This document shows, piece after piece, positions 16,548 through 23,384 of a stretch of DNA of 64,000 nucleotides. The position numbers were made by a program, and so were the translations under genes. This DNA is from Salisediminibacterium halotolerans. GTDB lineage: Bacteria > Bacillota > Bacilli > Bacillales > Salisediminibacteriaceae. The DNA lies in contig NZ_RKQQ01000002.1 in the NCBI RefSeq assembly GCF_003814815.1, positions 124,001-188,000 on the forward strand, written 5' to 3'. Within the stretch, counting starts at the first letter, position 1; every line of letters starts with the position of its first letter. The notes below the pieces were generated by a model. The model did not search any database. It was not told the DNA's origin and saw nothing but the letters and a program-made list of their open reading frames with translations.

Positions 16548-16731
16548 GATCACTCACGAATAAAATTTTTGCCGAGTGCGCAAATTTAAAGATATTTTGT
16601 TCACTCATAACGATTTACAAAGCTGAGTGATTAAAATCGACACATTTTAATCACTCAGCTGTAAAAATGATCTCGAGTGAATAGTAATTAACTTGAATTG
16701 TTCACTCAAACACTAAAATATCGTCGAGTGA
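16548..16731. repeat. array of four ~51-bp units with alternating TCACTCA / GAGTGA motifs
   Basis: Motif TCACTCA occurs at 16550, 16601, 16651 and 16702, and its inverse GAGTGA (once GAGTGC) at 16574, 16625, 16675 and 16726. Spacing alternates 24 and 27 bases, giving a period of about 51. Sequences between motifs are AT-rich and differ. Units 2 and 3 together form a perfect 16-bp inverted repeat (16621-16636 with 16645-16660, 8-base loop). It lies in the 314-base gap between the NERD gene and the HesB-like gene, which holds no reading frame of its own. Confidence 0.85.
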
Positions 16732-16757
16732 ATAAAAATCCTCAGAATAACGTTGAT

Positions 16758-17033
16758 TTAACAGTATTCAGCGGCACTGTCTACAAGGATCAGACGGCCG
16801 TCTGTATAATCGATCGTGAGACGGTCAATGTGCTCGCGGGCATCGGTTTCGAACCGGACCGGGATGCCGTAATGGGTTTCATCGGCAAGGGACGAGGGCG
16901 ACTCTTCCAGAGTCAGCCGGAAATTGGAGGTCCCTCAGCGCTTATTCGCGCGATATCCGATCACGATTGCTGATTTTTGCTGTTTTTGCATGAGCGGAAT
17001 AAGGAAGTCGGCAGCATCTTGCGTCATGTTCAT
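16758..17033 (-). CDS. HesB/IscA-like protein with in-frame TGA (possible selenocysteine)
   Basis: On the minus strand an ATG at 17033, preceded by AAGGAGGA with ideal spacing, opens a frame of 91 codons to TAA at 16758 interrupted only by TGA at codon 33 (16937-16935). The product reads MNMTQDAADFLIPLMQ..., then YRANKR-(TGA)-GTSNFRLTLEESP, then HIDRLTIDYTDGRLILVDS and a terminal Cys. This is the layout of short HesB/IscA-like iron-sulfur proteins, and the TGA falls where these have a conserved cysteine. A strong hairpin follows 26 bases after the TGA. Either TGA is read as selenocysteine (HesB-like selenoproteins are known in bacteria) or the gene was inactivated by a TGC-to-TGA change. Confidence 0.65.
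16889..16934 (-). promoter_or_regulatory. SECIS-like stem-loop after the in-frame TGA
   Basis: In the RNA sense, GGC-U-GACUCU-GGA-AGAGUC-GCC (16918-16897) is a 9-bp stem with one bulged U and apical loop GGA. An outer pairing GGGAC/GUCCC (16934-16930 with 16893-16889) closes it. The apical loop starts 26 bases after the TGA, within the distance reported for bacterial SECIS elements, and a loop G and a bulged U are features of the E. coli fdhF element. The region is coding, so the pairing could be coincidental. Confidence 0.45.
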
Positions 17034-17162
17034 CGTCGCTCGTCCTCCTTCCGAACGTTCTTTCTTTTATTTTACCACACAGCGGCAGTGAAAAAAGAGC
17101 ACAAGTCATGATATAGTGTGAGAGGTTACATAAACTTCGCATGAGATAAAAGGGTGAGCAGG

Positions 17163-17975
17163 ATGAATGAGATAGAGAACAACCGCGCTTTCGAAAGATT
17201 GCGCAAGAACATGCGGCAGATAGCGGAGAACCGATATTTCCAGCCGCTGATCATTGCCGTGATTTTATTTAACGGGGTGCTGATCGTTGCAGAGTCTTAT
17301 CTGCCGGGGCAGCCGCTGTTATTAGCACTTGATAATATCGTCGTCTGGATTTTTGTGATTGAATTGTTGATTAAAATGACCGGTTTTGGTATCCGCGGTT
17401 ATTTCCGCGATCCGTGGAACCATTTTGATTTTTCCATCGTCGCGCTGAGTCTGATTTTTTACAATACGCCGCTAGTCAGTGTCCTCCGGCTTGTCCGGGT
17501 GCTGCGGCTTATTCGCCTGATCCCGGCGATTCCCGCACTTAAACGGATCATTGATTCGCTCATGCGCTCAATTCCTGCATTAACAGGGATTTTAGGCCTG
17601 TCAACGCTGATCTTTTCAATTTATGCGATCATCGGCACGACATTTTTCCGCGATGTATTGCCGTACGAATACTTTGGCAGTTTTCACACTTCGCTGTTTA
17701 CGCTGATGCAAGTCATTACCTTTGAGTCATGGGCGAGTCAAGTCGCCCGCCCGGTCATTAACGAACTGCCTTGGGCGTGGGTATATTTTATTTCCTTTAT
17801 CGTCATCGCAGCATTTGTCGTATTAAACCTTGTTGTTGCGGTCATTTTGGATTATCTCGGCCAAAGTACGGAAGAAGAGCATAAAGCTGAAATGGAACGA
17901 TTGTACCGTGAAAATGCCGAACTGCGGGAAGATGTGCGCGAAATTAAAACAATCTTGCTGAACAATCGAGAATAA
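17163..17975 (+). CDS. NaChBac-type voltage-gated sodium channel
   Basis: A 270-residue six-helix channel subunit, expected to form homotetramers in the cytoplasmic membrane. S4 is visible around residues 107-121 with arginines at three-residue spacing (LRLVRVLRLIRLI). The pore selectivity filter is TFESWAS (186-192); the glutamate makes it sodium selective, compared with LESWAS in NaChBac. S6 is followed by a C-terminal coiled coil (EEEHKAEMERLYRENAELRED). In alkaliphilic bacilli these channels bring in Na+ for pH homeostasis and flagellar motors. ATG 17163 is chosen since AGGGTGA precedes it; an in-frame GTG at 17154 would overlap that site. Confidence 0.95.
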   Translation: MNEIENNRAFERLRKNMRQIAENRYFQPLIIAVILFNGVLIVAESYLPGQPLLLALDNIVVWIFVIELLIKMTGFGIRGYFRDPWNHFDFSIVALSLIFYNTPLVSVLRLVRVLRLIRLIPAIPALKRIIDSLMRSIPALTGILGLSTLIFSIYAIIGTTFFRDVLPYEYFGSFHTSLFTLMQVITFESWASQVARPVINELPWAWVYFISFIVIAAFVVLNLVVAVILDYLGQSTEEEHKAEMERLYRENAELREDVREIKTILLNNRE

Positions 17976-17981
17976 CAGATG

Positions 17982-18016
17982 AACGGCGAAGCGCTTAGGC
18001 GCTCCGCCGTTTTTTT
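17982..18016. terminator. terminator between convergent channel and lipase genes
   Basis: Stem AACGGCG-AGCGC / GCGCT-CGCCGTT with loop TTAG is followed by a T-run on the plus strand. Confidence 0.85.
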
Positions 18017-18035
18017 AGCAGCTTTTACATCTTTG

Positions 18036-18842
18036 TTATTCCTGCTTATTCAGCCAGGCGATGACGTCATCGTAAACGTCCTGTTTGGATACCTCATTAA
18101 AAATTTCATGCATAAGCCCGGAATATATTTTTAATGTTTTGTCTTTAGAAGCAACTTCGCCAAAGAAATCGCGCGAGTCTTTTTCGGAAACAAGCCCGTC
18201 GTCATTCCCGTGTAAAACGAGAACCGGATCGGTGAAACGTTGCGGCTCGCCAGTTAACAATTCGACCCCGGGAGCAAGAGCATTGATCAGACCGACAGAA
18301 ATCTCTTTTTCCACATTCGGATCATTCATGTAGTCTTCAATCACGGCTGGATCACTGCAAACGCCGTCCCCCAGCTCATTCGGCAAATACGTGTCGGCTT
18401 CATACGGAAGCGGCAGCTCGCCGAAAATCGGCTGGTTGTAGCGTGTGAGTGCACCGGAGAGCACGAAGCCGTTCACTGTCCCGGGATACTTCGTCCCAAA
18501 TACAGCAGCAGTGTAACCGCCCATACTGTGGCCGATGACATAAACGGGCAGTCCGGGGTTTTCAGACTTTGCCAGCTCGACTTGTACAAGCAGATCATTA
18601 ATCAATTCATTGTAGTCCTCAATGAAAACTCGCTTGCCTTCTGACCGGGCATGCCCGCGCTGGTCGTAACGGTAAACGGTTGCTCTGCTTTGCGTGAGTT
18701 CCGCGGTTAATGGTTCATAACGCCCGAGGTGCTCGGCAAGACCGTGCACAATGACCACGACCCGTTTCGGCTCAGCTGCTTCATCTTTTTTACCAAAAAG
18801 CTTAAGCCCGTCGAAGCTTTTGATCATACGTTCTTCAGCCAT
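18036..18842 (-). CDS. alpha/beta hydrolase, monoacylglycerol lipase/lysophospholipase-like
   Basis: A 268-residue serine hydrolase of the Hydrolase_4 group. The nucleophile elbow is GHSMGG with S106. The acid lies in HGNDDGLVS and the catalytic His in SGLMHEIFNE. The oxyanion region VHGLAEHLGRY and YDQRGHARSEG are typical of monoglyceride lipases. There is no signal peptide, so it probably acts on membrane lipid breakdown products in the cytosol. The start at 18842 follows AAGGGGGAG; the longer in-frame extension to 19058 overlaps the divergent neighbour and has no ribosome site. It is a single gene, facing the sodium channel across a shared terminator. Confidence 0.9.
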   Translation of the reverse strand: MAEERMIKSFDGLKLFGKKDEAAEPKRVVVIVHGLAEHLGRYEPLTAELTQSRATVYRYDQRGHARSEGKRVFIEDYNELINDLLVQVELAKSENPGLPVYVIGHSMGGYTAAVFGTKYPGTVNGFVLSGALTRYNQPIFGELPLPYEADTYLPNELGDGVCSDPAVIEDYMNDPNVEKEISVGLINALAPGVELLTGEPQRFTDPVLVLHGNDDGLVSEKDSRDFFGEVASKDKTLKIYSGLMHEIFNEVSKQDVYDDVIAWLNKQE

Positions 18843-18987
18843 ATTTACTCCCCCTTTTATAAACAGAATTGTGCGGCAGCCATTTTGATAATATTTCCAT
18901 TTTATTTTAGCACGAAAAAAGCCTTGGTGCCATCGAAAGAAAATCTGTGATACGATAAGTAAAGTTTTGATGCTGGGAGTGAATGTT

Positions 18988-19842
18988 ATGGAAACAACAC
19001 GAAATCTGGCGGCGGATACGGCAAAGACGCTCGTTCGCAGGCTCGAACAAACGGTCAAAGAGCGGGATCATTTGCCCGCGTACAGTGCCGCAGAGGAAGA
19101 ATTGCTTGATACGGTGATTCCTGATGAATCGGAACTCGATCAATATGAAGTGAAATTGCGCCAAACACAAATTTTTTTGGCGGGCGTCTTGATGATGGCG
19201 CTTCCCGCATTTTTTTACATATGGCTCGTTCAACAGTTCGCCGAATCAATGATGGTGCTTGCCGGCTTAGCGGTTGCCGGTGTAACGATCATCATCTTTG
19301 CGATGTATTACCAAACCCAAAAAGTCCTTGATAAACTGTTGGAAAAAACACGTAAACGTCAATTCGAGAAATTTTGGTCAGATGTGCAAAAAAATGCCGG
19401 CGAGCAAGCAGATAAAACGGCTGCGCTGTTGCAGCGGATCAACGCAGAGACATCAGAGCCGCCTGCGGGAAAAACCGCGCTGAACGTGCTGACAATTAAG
19501 CAGCTTGCGCCGGCTGCTGACGGCTCGGGCATGTATGAAGCCGAGAGTGTTCCGGCCGATGGAACGCCCGCCGTTTGGCTTGTTCCGTCCTCGTTCGCCG
19601 CTGTTTTGACGGATAAGATGGCAAAAGGGGAGACGATTCAACTGAGCGGTGAGCTCAGTCAGCTCCGCGCCCTGTCACCGGGTCAGCTTGGACCGGTGAA
19701 GGCAACGGTCTATACAGTGAACGAACAAGGCGGACGCAAGCCGTTGGATAAACGCGTGCTGCTCGATTTGTATTACCGGATCGGTTTTGCTTACAGCCTT
19801 GAAGACTCGGATGCAGAAGCGGTCTTATTAGGGGATAAATAA
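18988..19842 (+). CDS. uncharacterised membrane protein
   Basis: I do not recognise this family. ATG 18988 is preceded by GGGAG with 9-base spacing; upstream in-frame ATGs at 18967 and 18970 lack a site. The 284-residue product has a polar N-terminus of about 60 residues, two adjacent hydrophobic helices (about 61-110, forming a short hairpin), then a charged helical stretch (QTQKVLDKLLEKTRKRQFEK) and a soluble C-terminal half with beta-like segments (VWLVPSSFAAVL, IQLSGELSQLRAL). It resembles many small two-helix Bacillaceae proteins of unknown role. It is followed tail to tail by a 73-residue membrane protein gene. Confidence 0.7.
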   Translation: METTRNLAADTAKTLVRRLEQTVKERDHLPAYSAAEEELLDTVIPDESELDQYEVKLRQTQIFLAGVLMMALPAFFYIWLVQQFAESMMVLAGLAVAGVTIIIFAMYYQTQKVLDKLLEKTRKRQFEKFWSDVQKNAGEQADKTAALLQRINAETSEPPAGKTALNVLTIKQLAPAADGSGMYEAESVPADGTPAVWLVPSSFAAVLTDKMAKGETIQLSGELSQLRALSPGQLGPVKATVYTVNEQGGRKPLDKRVLLDLYYRIGFAYSLEDSDAEAVLLGDK

Positions 19843-19847
19843 CCGAA

Positions 19848-20069
19848 TTATTGCCGGTTCATTCTTCTCGTGACTCGAAAGATTAAGTAAATCAGTCCGA
19901 TCACAAACAAAATGATGACGAAATCGACGGCCCAGCTTAGAACAGTTTCTCCGTATGTATCAACGGCGTCAAAAGCGTCGCCTTCACTTTCAACAACAAT
20001 GTACCAGCCCGTAAGGCCGCCGCCGATCACAATAAACATTACGGTAAGTAAAATAATGAGACCTAGCAT
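19848..20069 (-). CDS. small two-helix membrane protein, 73 aa
   Basis: The ATG follows AAGGAGGTTATT, an excellent ribosome site. The product has an N-terminal hydrophobic helix (LIILLTVMFIVIGGGL), a short acidic outside loop (ESEGDAFDAVD) and a second helix (FVIILFVIGLIYLIF), ending with a basic cytosolic tail RVTRRMNRQ. Its function is unknown to me. It stands alone, convergent with the gene before it, and divergent from the OsmC gene. Confidence 0.75.
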   Translation of the reverse strand: MLGLIILLTVMFIVIGGGLTGWYIVVESEGDAFDAVDTYGETVLSWAVDFVIILFVIGLIYLIFRVTRRMNRQ

Positions 20070-20247
20070 AATAACCTCCTTGTTTATAATTTATTGCAAA
20101 TTTACAAGAATAAACTATTAGATGAAAATAATACCTTTTCAGTGACTCTTTTGTCTTAATATATTCACAATTAAACCGGTTTTTTCGTTTTGTTTCGGGT
20201 ATAGTGAATGTGACAATATCTTCAAAATATAAGAGAGGATGATTGGC

Positions 20248-20691
20248 ATGGGAAAGGCAACATTTAAAGCAGAAGCAAAGCTGCATGAGGGAACGAAGGT
20301 AACAGCGAAGGCGCGGGGGTTTGAATTGACAATCGATGAGCCGGAAAGTCTCGGCGGGACGGATACGGGGATGAACCCGGTCGAAGCGGTGCTTTGTGCG
20401 CTCGGCGGCTGTCAGGCGATTGTTGCGCGTGTCTATGCGCAGCAGTTTGACGTGAAGCTTGATGATTTGTGGGTTGAAATCGAAGGCGATCTCGATCCGG
20501 ACGGTTTTATGAACAAAGCAGATGTGCGCCCCGGTTTTTCTGATATCCGCTATACGATGCATATCAAAACCGATGCGCCGAAAGAAAAAGTGGATGAATT
20601 TGCCGCTTTTGTCGAATCGAAATGTCCTGTCGGCGATTCATTAGAACACACCGTGAACATGAAACTTGACGGCGTCGTGCGAGAAAATTAA
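20248..20691 (+). CDS. OsmC family protein 1
   Basis: A 147-residue OsmC/Ohr-fold protein. The two cysteines typical of thiol peroxidases of this fold are present: one in LCALGGCQAIVA (about residue 58) and one in ESKCPVGDSLEHT (about residue 128). Family members reduce organic or fatty-acid hydroperoxides in the cytosol using bacillithiol, thioredoxin or lipoyl systems. ATG 20248 follows GAGAGGA. It is monocistronic, with a strong terminator after it. A second, more divergent OsmC protein is encoded at 39624-40049. Confidence 0.88.
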   Translation: MGKATFKAEAKLHEGTKVTAKARGFELTIDEPESLGGTDTGMNPVEAVLCALGGCQAIVARVYAQQFDVKLDDLWVEIEGDLDPDGFMNKADVRPGFSDIRYTMHIKTDAPKEKVDEFAAFVESKCPVGDSLEHTVNMKLDGVVREN

Positions 20692-20693
20692 CA

Positions 20694-20724
20694 AACCCTC
20701 CGGCTCTCGGGCCGGAGGGTTTTT
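20694..20724. terminator. terminator after the OsmC gene
   Basis: Perfect 10-bp stem ACCCTCCGGC/GCCGGAGGGT, loop TCTCGG, then TTTTT. It also serves the convergent lipoprotein gene. Confidence 0.9.
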
Positions 20725-20730
20725 CTGCGC

Positions 20731-21234
20731 TCAATCTAAATTTTTTTCTAAAACTTCAATAAAGTGTTCGTGTGCTTCGCTGTCTTCTTCAGCGAGAAAA
20801 TCGAGCAGGCGCTGCGCATTCTCTCTGAAATAACCGGCAGTCGTCTGCAGTTCCATGAAACCGTCCGGGCTGTCAGCGGCAACGCTGTTTTCCAGTTGGG
20901 CAGCGATAAACGACGGTCCTTCGGCGAACCCTTCGCCGATGTAGGTTTGAATGTGTTCTTCAGTCGCTGATTCCGGTTCCGGGGCGTTTTGAAAATCGTC
21001 CACGAGCTCATCGAGCTGCTCAGCGGTTTCGGCTGCGTCTTCCGGAGCGATGCCGTCTTCAAACGCGCGAAGAGCTGCATCTGCGTCGGTTCCGAGCGGG
21101 AACGATGCCTCGTCCATGACGGCAAGCGTTTCGCCGTAAAGTTCAAACATGTACGTTTCATATGTATTTTCTTCGCTTGCGCACCCCGCCAAAATAAACA
21201 AGGTAAAAAAGCAGACAAGCAGTTTTTTCGTCAT
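20731..21234 (-). CDS. acidic lipoprotein of unknown function
   Basis: A 167-residue protein with signal peptide MTKKLLVCFFTLFILAGC; the lipobox LAGC puts the lipidated cysteine at residue 18. The mature part is very acidic and helical, without cysteine or enzyme motifs, so it may be a structural or binding lipoprotein on the outer face of the membrane. I cannot assign a family. The extreme acidity matches the other exported proteins in this window and suggests adaptation to salt. Confidence 0.75.
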   Translation of the reverse strand: MTKKLLVCFFTLFILAGCASEENTYETYMFELYGETLAVMDEASFPLGTDADAALRAFEDGIAPEDAAETAEQLDELVDDFQNAPEPESATEEHIQTYIGEGFAEGPSFIAAQLENSVAADSPDGFMELQTTAGYFRENAQRLLDFLAEEDSEAHEHFIEVLEKNLD

Positions 21235-21382
21235 AACAAAAATCCTTTCATCTTCGCATTAATATACTTGCATGATAGCATCATCAACGCTTTTTTTCTA
21301 CCGGCAGGGGTATGGAATCTTTGTTTCGGAAAGTGTCACAGCGTGCTATGATATGGTAAAAAGTTGAAGGAGGCGGCTGCAG

Positions 21383-22174
21383 ATGGATATGGAGCTTGAA
21401 GGCAAGCGGATCTTAATTACTGGAGCGGCACGGGGCATCGGCAAAAAGACGGCAGAATTGTTTTTGCGTGAAGGGGCGGAAGTGATGATTAACGGACGGG
21501 ACCGCGATCAGGTGGCCAGTGCGGTAAACGAATTGGCCGCAACGGGGGCGTGTTACGGTGTCACGGCTGATGTTTCACATGCAGACGGGATCGCTGAGCT
21601 CGTAAAAGAAGTTGAAAAAATCGGTGAACCCGATGTTGTGATAAACAATGCGGGGCTTTTCGGCTTAGATGAATTTTTCACAGCTGATGACAACGATTGG
21701 CAGAACTATCTCGACACAAACTTGTTCAGCTGCGTGCGCTTAATGCGCCGCTTTTTGCCGGGCATGCTTGCGAGAAATACGGGGCGGATTATTAATGTCG
21801 CCAGTGAAGCAGGAATGAAACCGGATCCAACAATGATTCCCTACAGTGTGACAAAATCAGCGGTCATCAGCCTTACACGCGGTGCTGCTGAGCTGACGAA
21901 AGGCACGAATGTTACTGTCAACAGCGTCATGCCCGGTCCGACCCGATCTGAGGGTGTTGAAGCATTTATCTGTGAAGCGGCGGAAGAGCGCGGTCTGAGC
22001 CGGAAGGAATTTTTGCAGGCTCACTTTCATACGGAAGAACCGACGTCATTGCTCGAGCGCTTTGCTGAACCGGAAGAAATCGCCTTTGCAATCGTGTTTC
22101 TTGCTTCACCGCGGGCTTCAGCCGTTAACGGAACCTGTCAGCGGGCAGACGGCGGAATCTATCAGTCGATCTGA
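21383..22174 (+). CDS. SDR family oxidoreductase
   Basis: A 263-residue classical short-chain dehydrogenase. NADP site TGAARGIG (residues 13-20), followed by NGRDRDQ, where R after the second strand suggests NADPH. NNAG motif, S in NVASEAG and Y-x-x-x-K as YSVTK are present, so the catalytic site is intact. The segment TRSEGVEAFICEAAEERGLS is longer than in 3-oxoacyl-ACP reductases and fits a substrate-lid insertion. The C-terminus ADGGIYQSI is typical. The ATG follows GAAGGAGGC. It stands alone between two unrelated genes; substrate unknown. Confidence 0.87.
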   Translation: MDMELEGKRILITGAARGIGKKTAELFLREGAEVMINGRDRDQVASAVNELAATGACYGVTADVSHADGIAELVKEVEKIGEPDVVINNAGLFGLDEFFTADDNDWQNYLDTNLFSCVRLMRRFLPGMLARNTGRIINVASEAGMKPDPTMIPYSVTKSAVISLTRGAAELTKGTNVTVNSVMPGPTRSEGVEAFICEAAEERGLSRKEFLQAHFHTEEPTSLLERFAEPEEIAFAIVFLASPRASAVNGTCQRADGGIYQSI

Positions 22175-22303
22175 CTAATTGTGAAAGATTTTCCCGGCCG
22201 GACGCTTTCATCTTTTAAAGTGATTTTCTCTCTCCAACCGTTCGGTGTGCCGTGATATAATGAAGGAAATAAGGCTATGTTCGAAGACGGGGGAGGGGTT
22301 TTG

Positions 22304-23146
22304 ATGCGGTACTGTCAGGCGAAGAACGAAAACGGGGCATTCTGCACAAACCGGGCAGGAGCGGACACGAACCATCCGGGTGTCGGTTACTGCAGCGAAC
22401 ATGACCAAGCCGATCGGACAGTGATAGTCCGTTCAGCAGCTATCGGACGAATTGAAGCCAATGACAGAGCCGGTCTTGCTCAGCTGCTTGACCAAGATGA
22501 CGTGAATATTAACATGTCAACGACGGAATATGATACGTTGCTTGAACATGCGGTTTTTCGGCAAAAGAGAGCAGCAGCTGAAGAACTGCTTGAACGGGGA
22601 GCCGTTATATACCGTTATGATATGCCGAAGACAGGACGGGCGAAATTGCTTGATAAAATTGAATCAGGCGATCTGGCGCGAAAAGTGAAATTTGAAAAAT
22701 ATACCGATGTCCACACGATTGATCCGGAACTTGAACGGCAGAAAAAGAAAGAGTATCTCATCGCGGGAACAACGGTGGTTATTGTCGTGGCTATCGCTTA
22801 TATGATGCAAATATGGGATGTGATCGGTGCAATTCTATCATTTCTCGGTCTTTTTTGGCTCCTATATGCAATCGTGCAGCGACGCAGAGGGGTGATGGAT
22901 GGTGAACCGATTCCCTACGCTGTGTGGACGCTTTGTACGGGGGGATTCTTTACGTTAATGGCAACCCCGGGAAGCGGAGCCGACCAAGGCGGAATTTTCG
23001 GATTGATTGAAAATGTCGTCTTTTTATTGCTATTCGGCTTTTTGCTTCTATGGGTGCTGGCGCTCGTCTTTCGCGATGATCCTAAACGCAAAGCCGTTCC
23101 GCTCGTTATTATGTTTATTATTTCTTTGCTGATAACAGGACTATAA
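22304..23146 (+). CDS. membrane protein with N-terminal Cys/His motif and ankyrin-like segment
   Basis: ATG 22304 follows GGGGGAGGGG; an upstream in-frame ATG at 22277 precedes that site. The 280-residue product starts with a putative zinc knuckle (C4, C14, C29 and H32 in a 30-residue stretch). A soluble part with an ankyrin-like segment follows (TTEYDTLLEHAVFRQKRAAA, EELLERGAVI). From about residue 150 there are five hydrophobic helices. I do not know the family. The combination of a zinc knuckle, an ankyrin-like segment and a membrane domain suggests a sensor or scaffold role, which is only an inference. It ends 15 bases before a terminator. Confidence 0.7.
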   Translation: MRYCQAKNENGAFCTNRAGADTNHPGVGYCSEHDQADRTVIVRSAAIGRIEANDRAGLAQLLDQDDVNINMSTTEYDTLLEHAVFRQKRAAAEELLERGAVIYRYDMPKTGRAKLLDKIESGDLARKVKFEKYTDVHTIDPELERQKKKEYLIAGTTVVIVVAIAYMMQIWDVIGAILSFLGLFWLLYAIVQRRRGVMDGEPIPYAVWTLCTGGFFTLMATPGSGADQGGIFGLIENVVFLLLFGFLLLWVLALVFRDDPKRKAVPLVIMFIISLLITGL

Positions 23147-23161
23147 CCCCTTGTAAGCGTA

Positions 23162-23189
23162 AAAACCGCCGGTTAAACGGCGGTTTTTT
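23162..23189 (+). terminator. intrinsic terminator
   Basis: Stem AAAACCGCCG/CGGCGGTTTT with loop GTTAAA, continuing as a T-run. Confidence 0.9.
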
Positions 23190-23384
23190 CATGTTTGCTC
23201 CATTAAGTTGGCGTTAATTGTCAAGATCATGTGACTGTTTTACCTGTTGCAGGACCTAATTGTTACACGATATTAATATTTCTATTACATAATCGTCATC
23301 ATTGTCTGTTAGAGTGTGGGATAGTCAAACACTGCTATCATTCTATAAGACTACTATTTTTTAGATTAATTAGGAGATGAAAAG

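Noticed and set aside
16548-16731. CRISPR array
   Set aside because: Only 6-7 bases are conserved per motif, motifs alternate in orientation, spacing is 24/27, and no cas gene is near; typical repeats are 24-37 identical bases.
16698-16973. Plus-strand reading frame of 91 codons across the array end
   Set aside because: No ribosome site, starts inside the repeat array, and lies opposite the HesB-like frame.
20748-21218. Alternative minus-strand frame within the lipoprotein gene
   Set aside because: It overlaps the frame with a signal peptide and lipobox and has no own start signal.
23240-23384. WalR box before the 3D-domain gene
   Set aside because: Only one half site (TGTTAC) is present; the second half at the correct spacing is missing.
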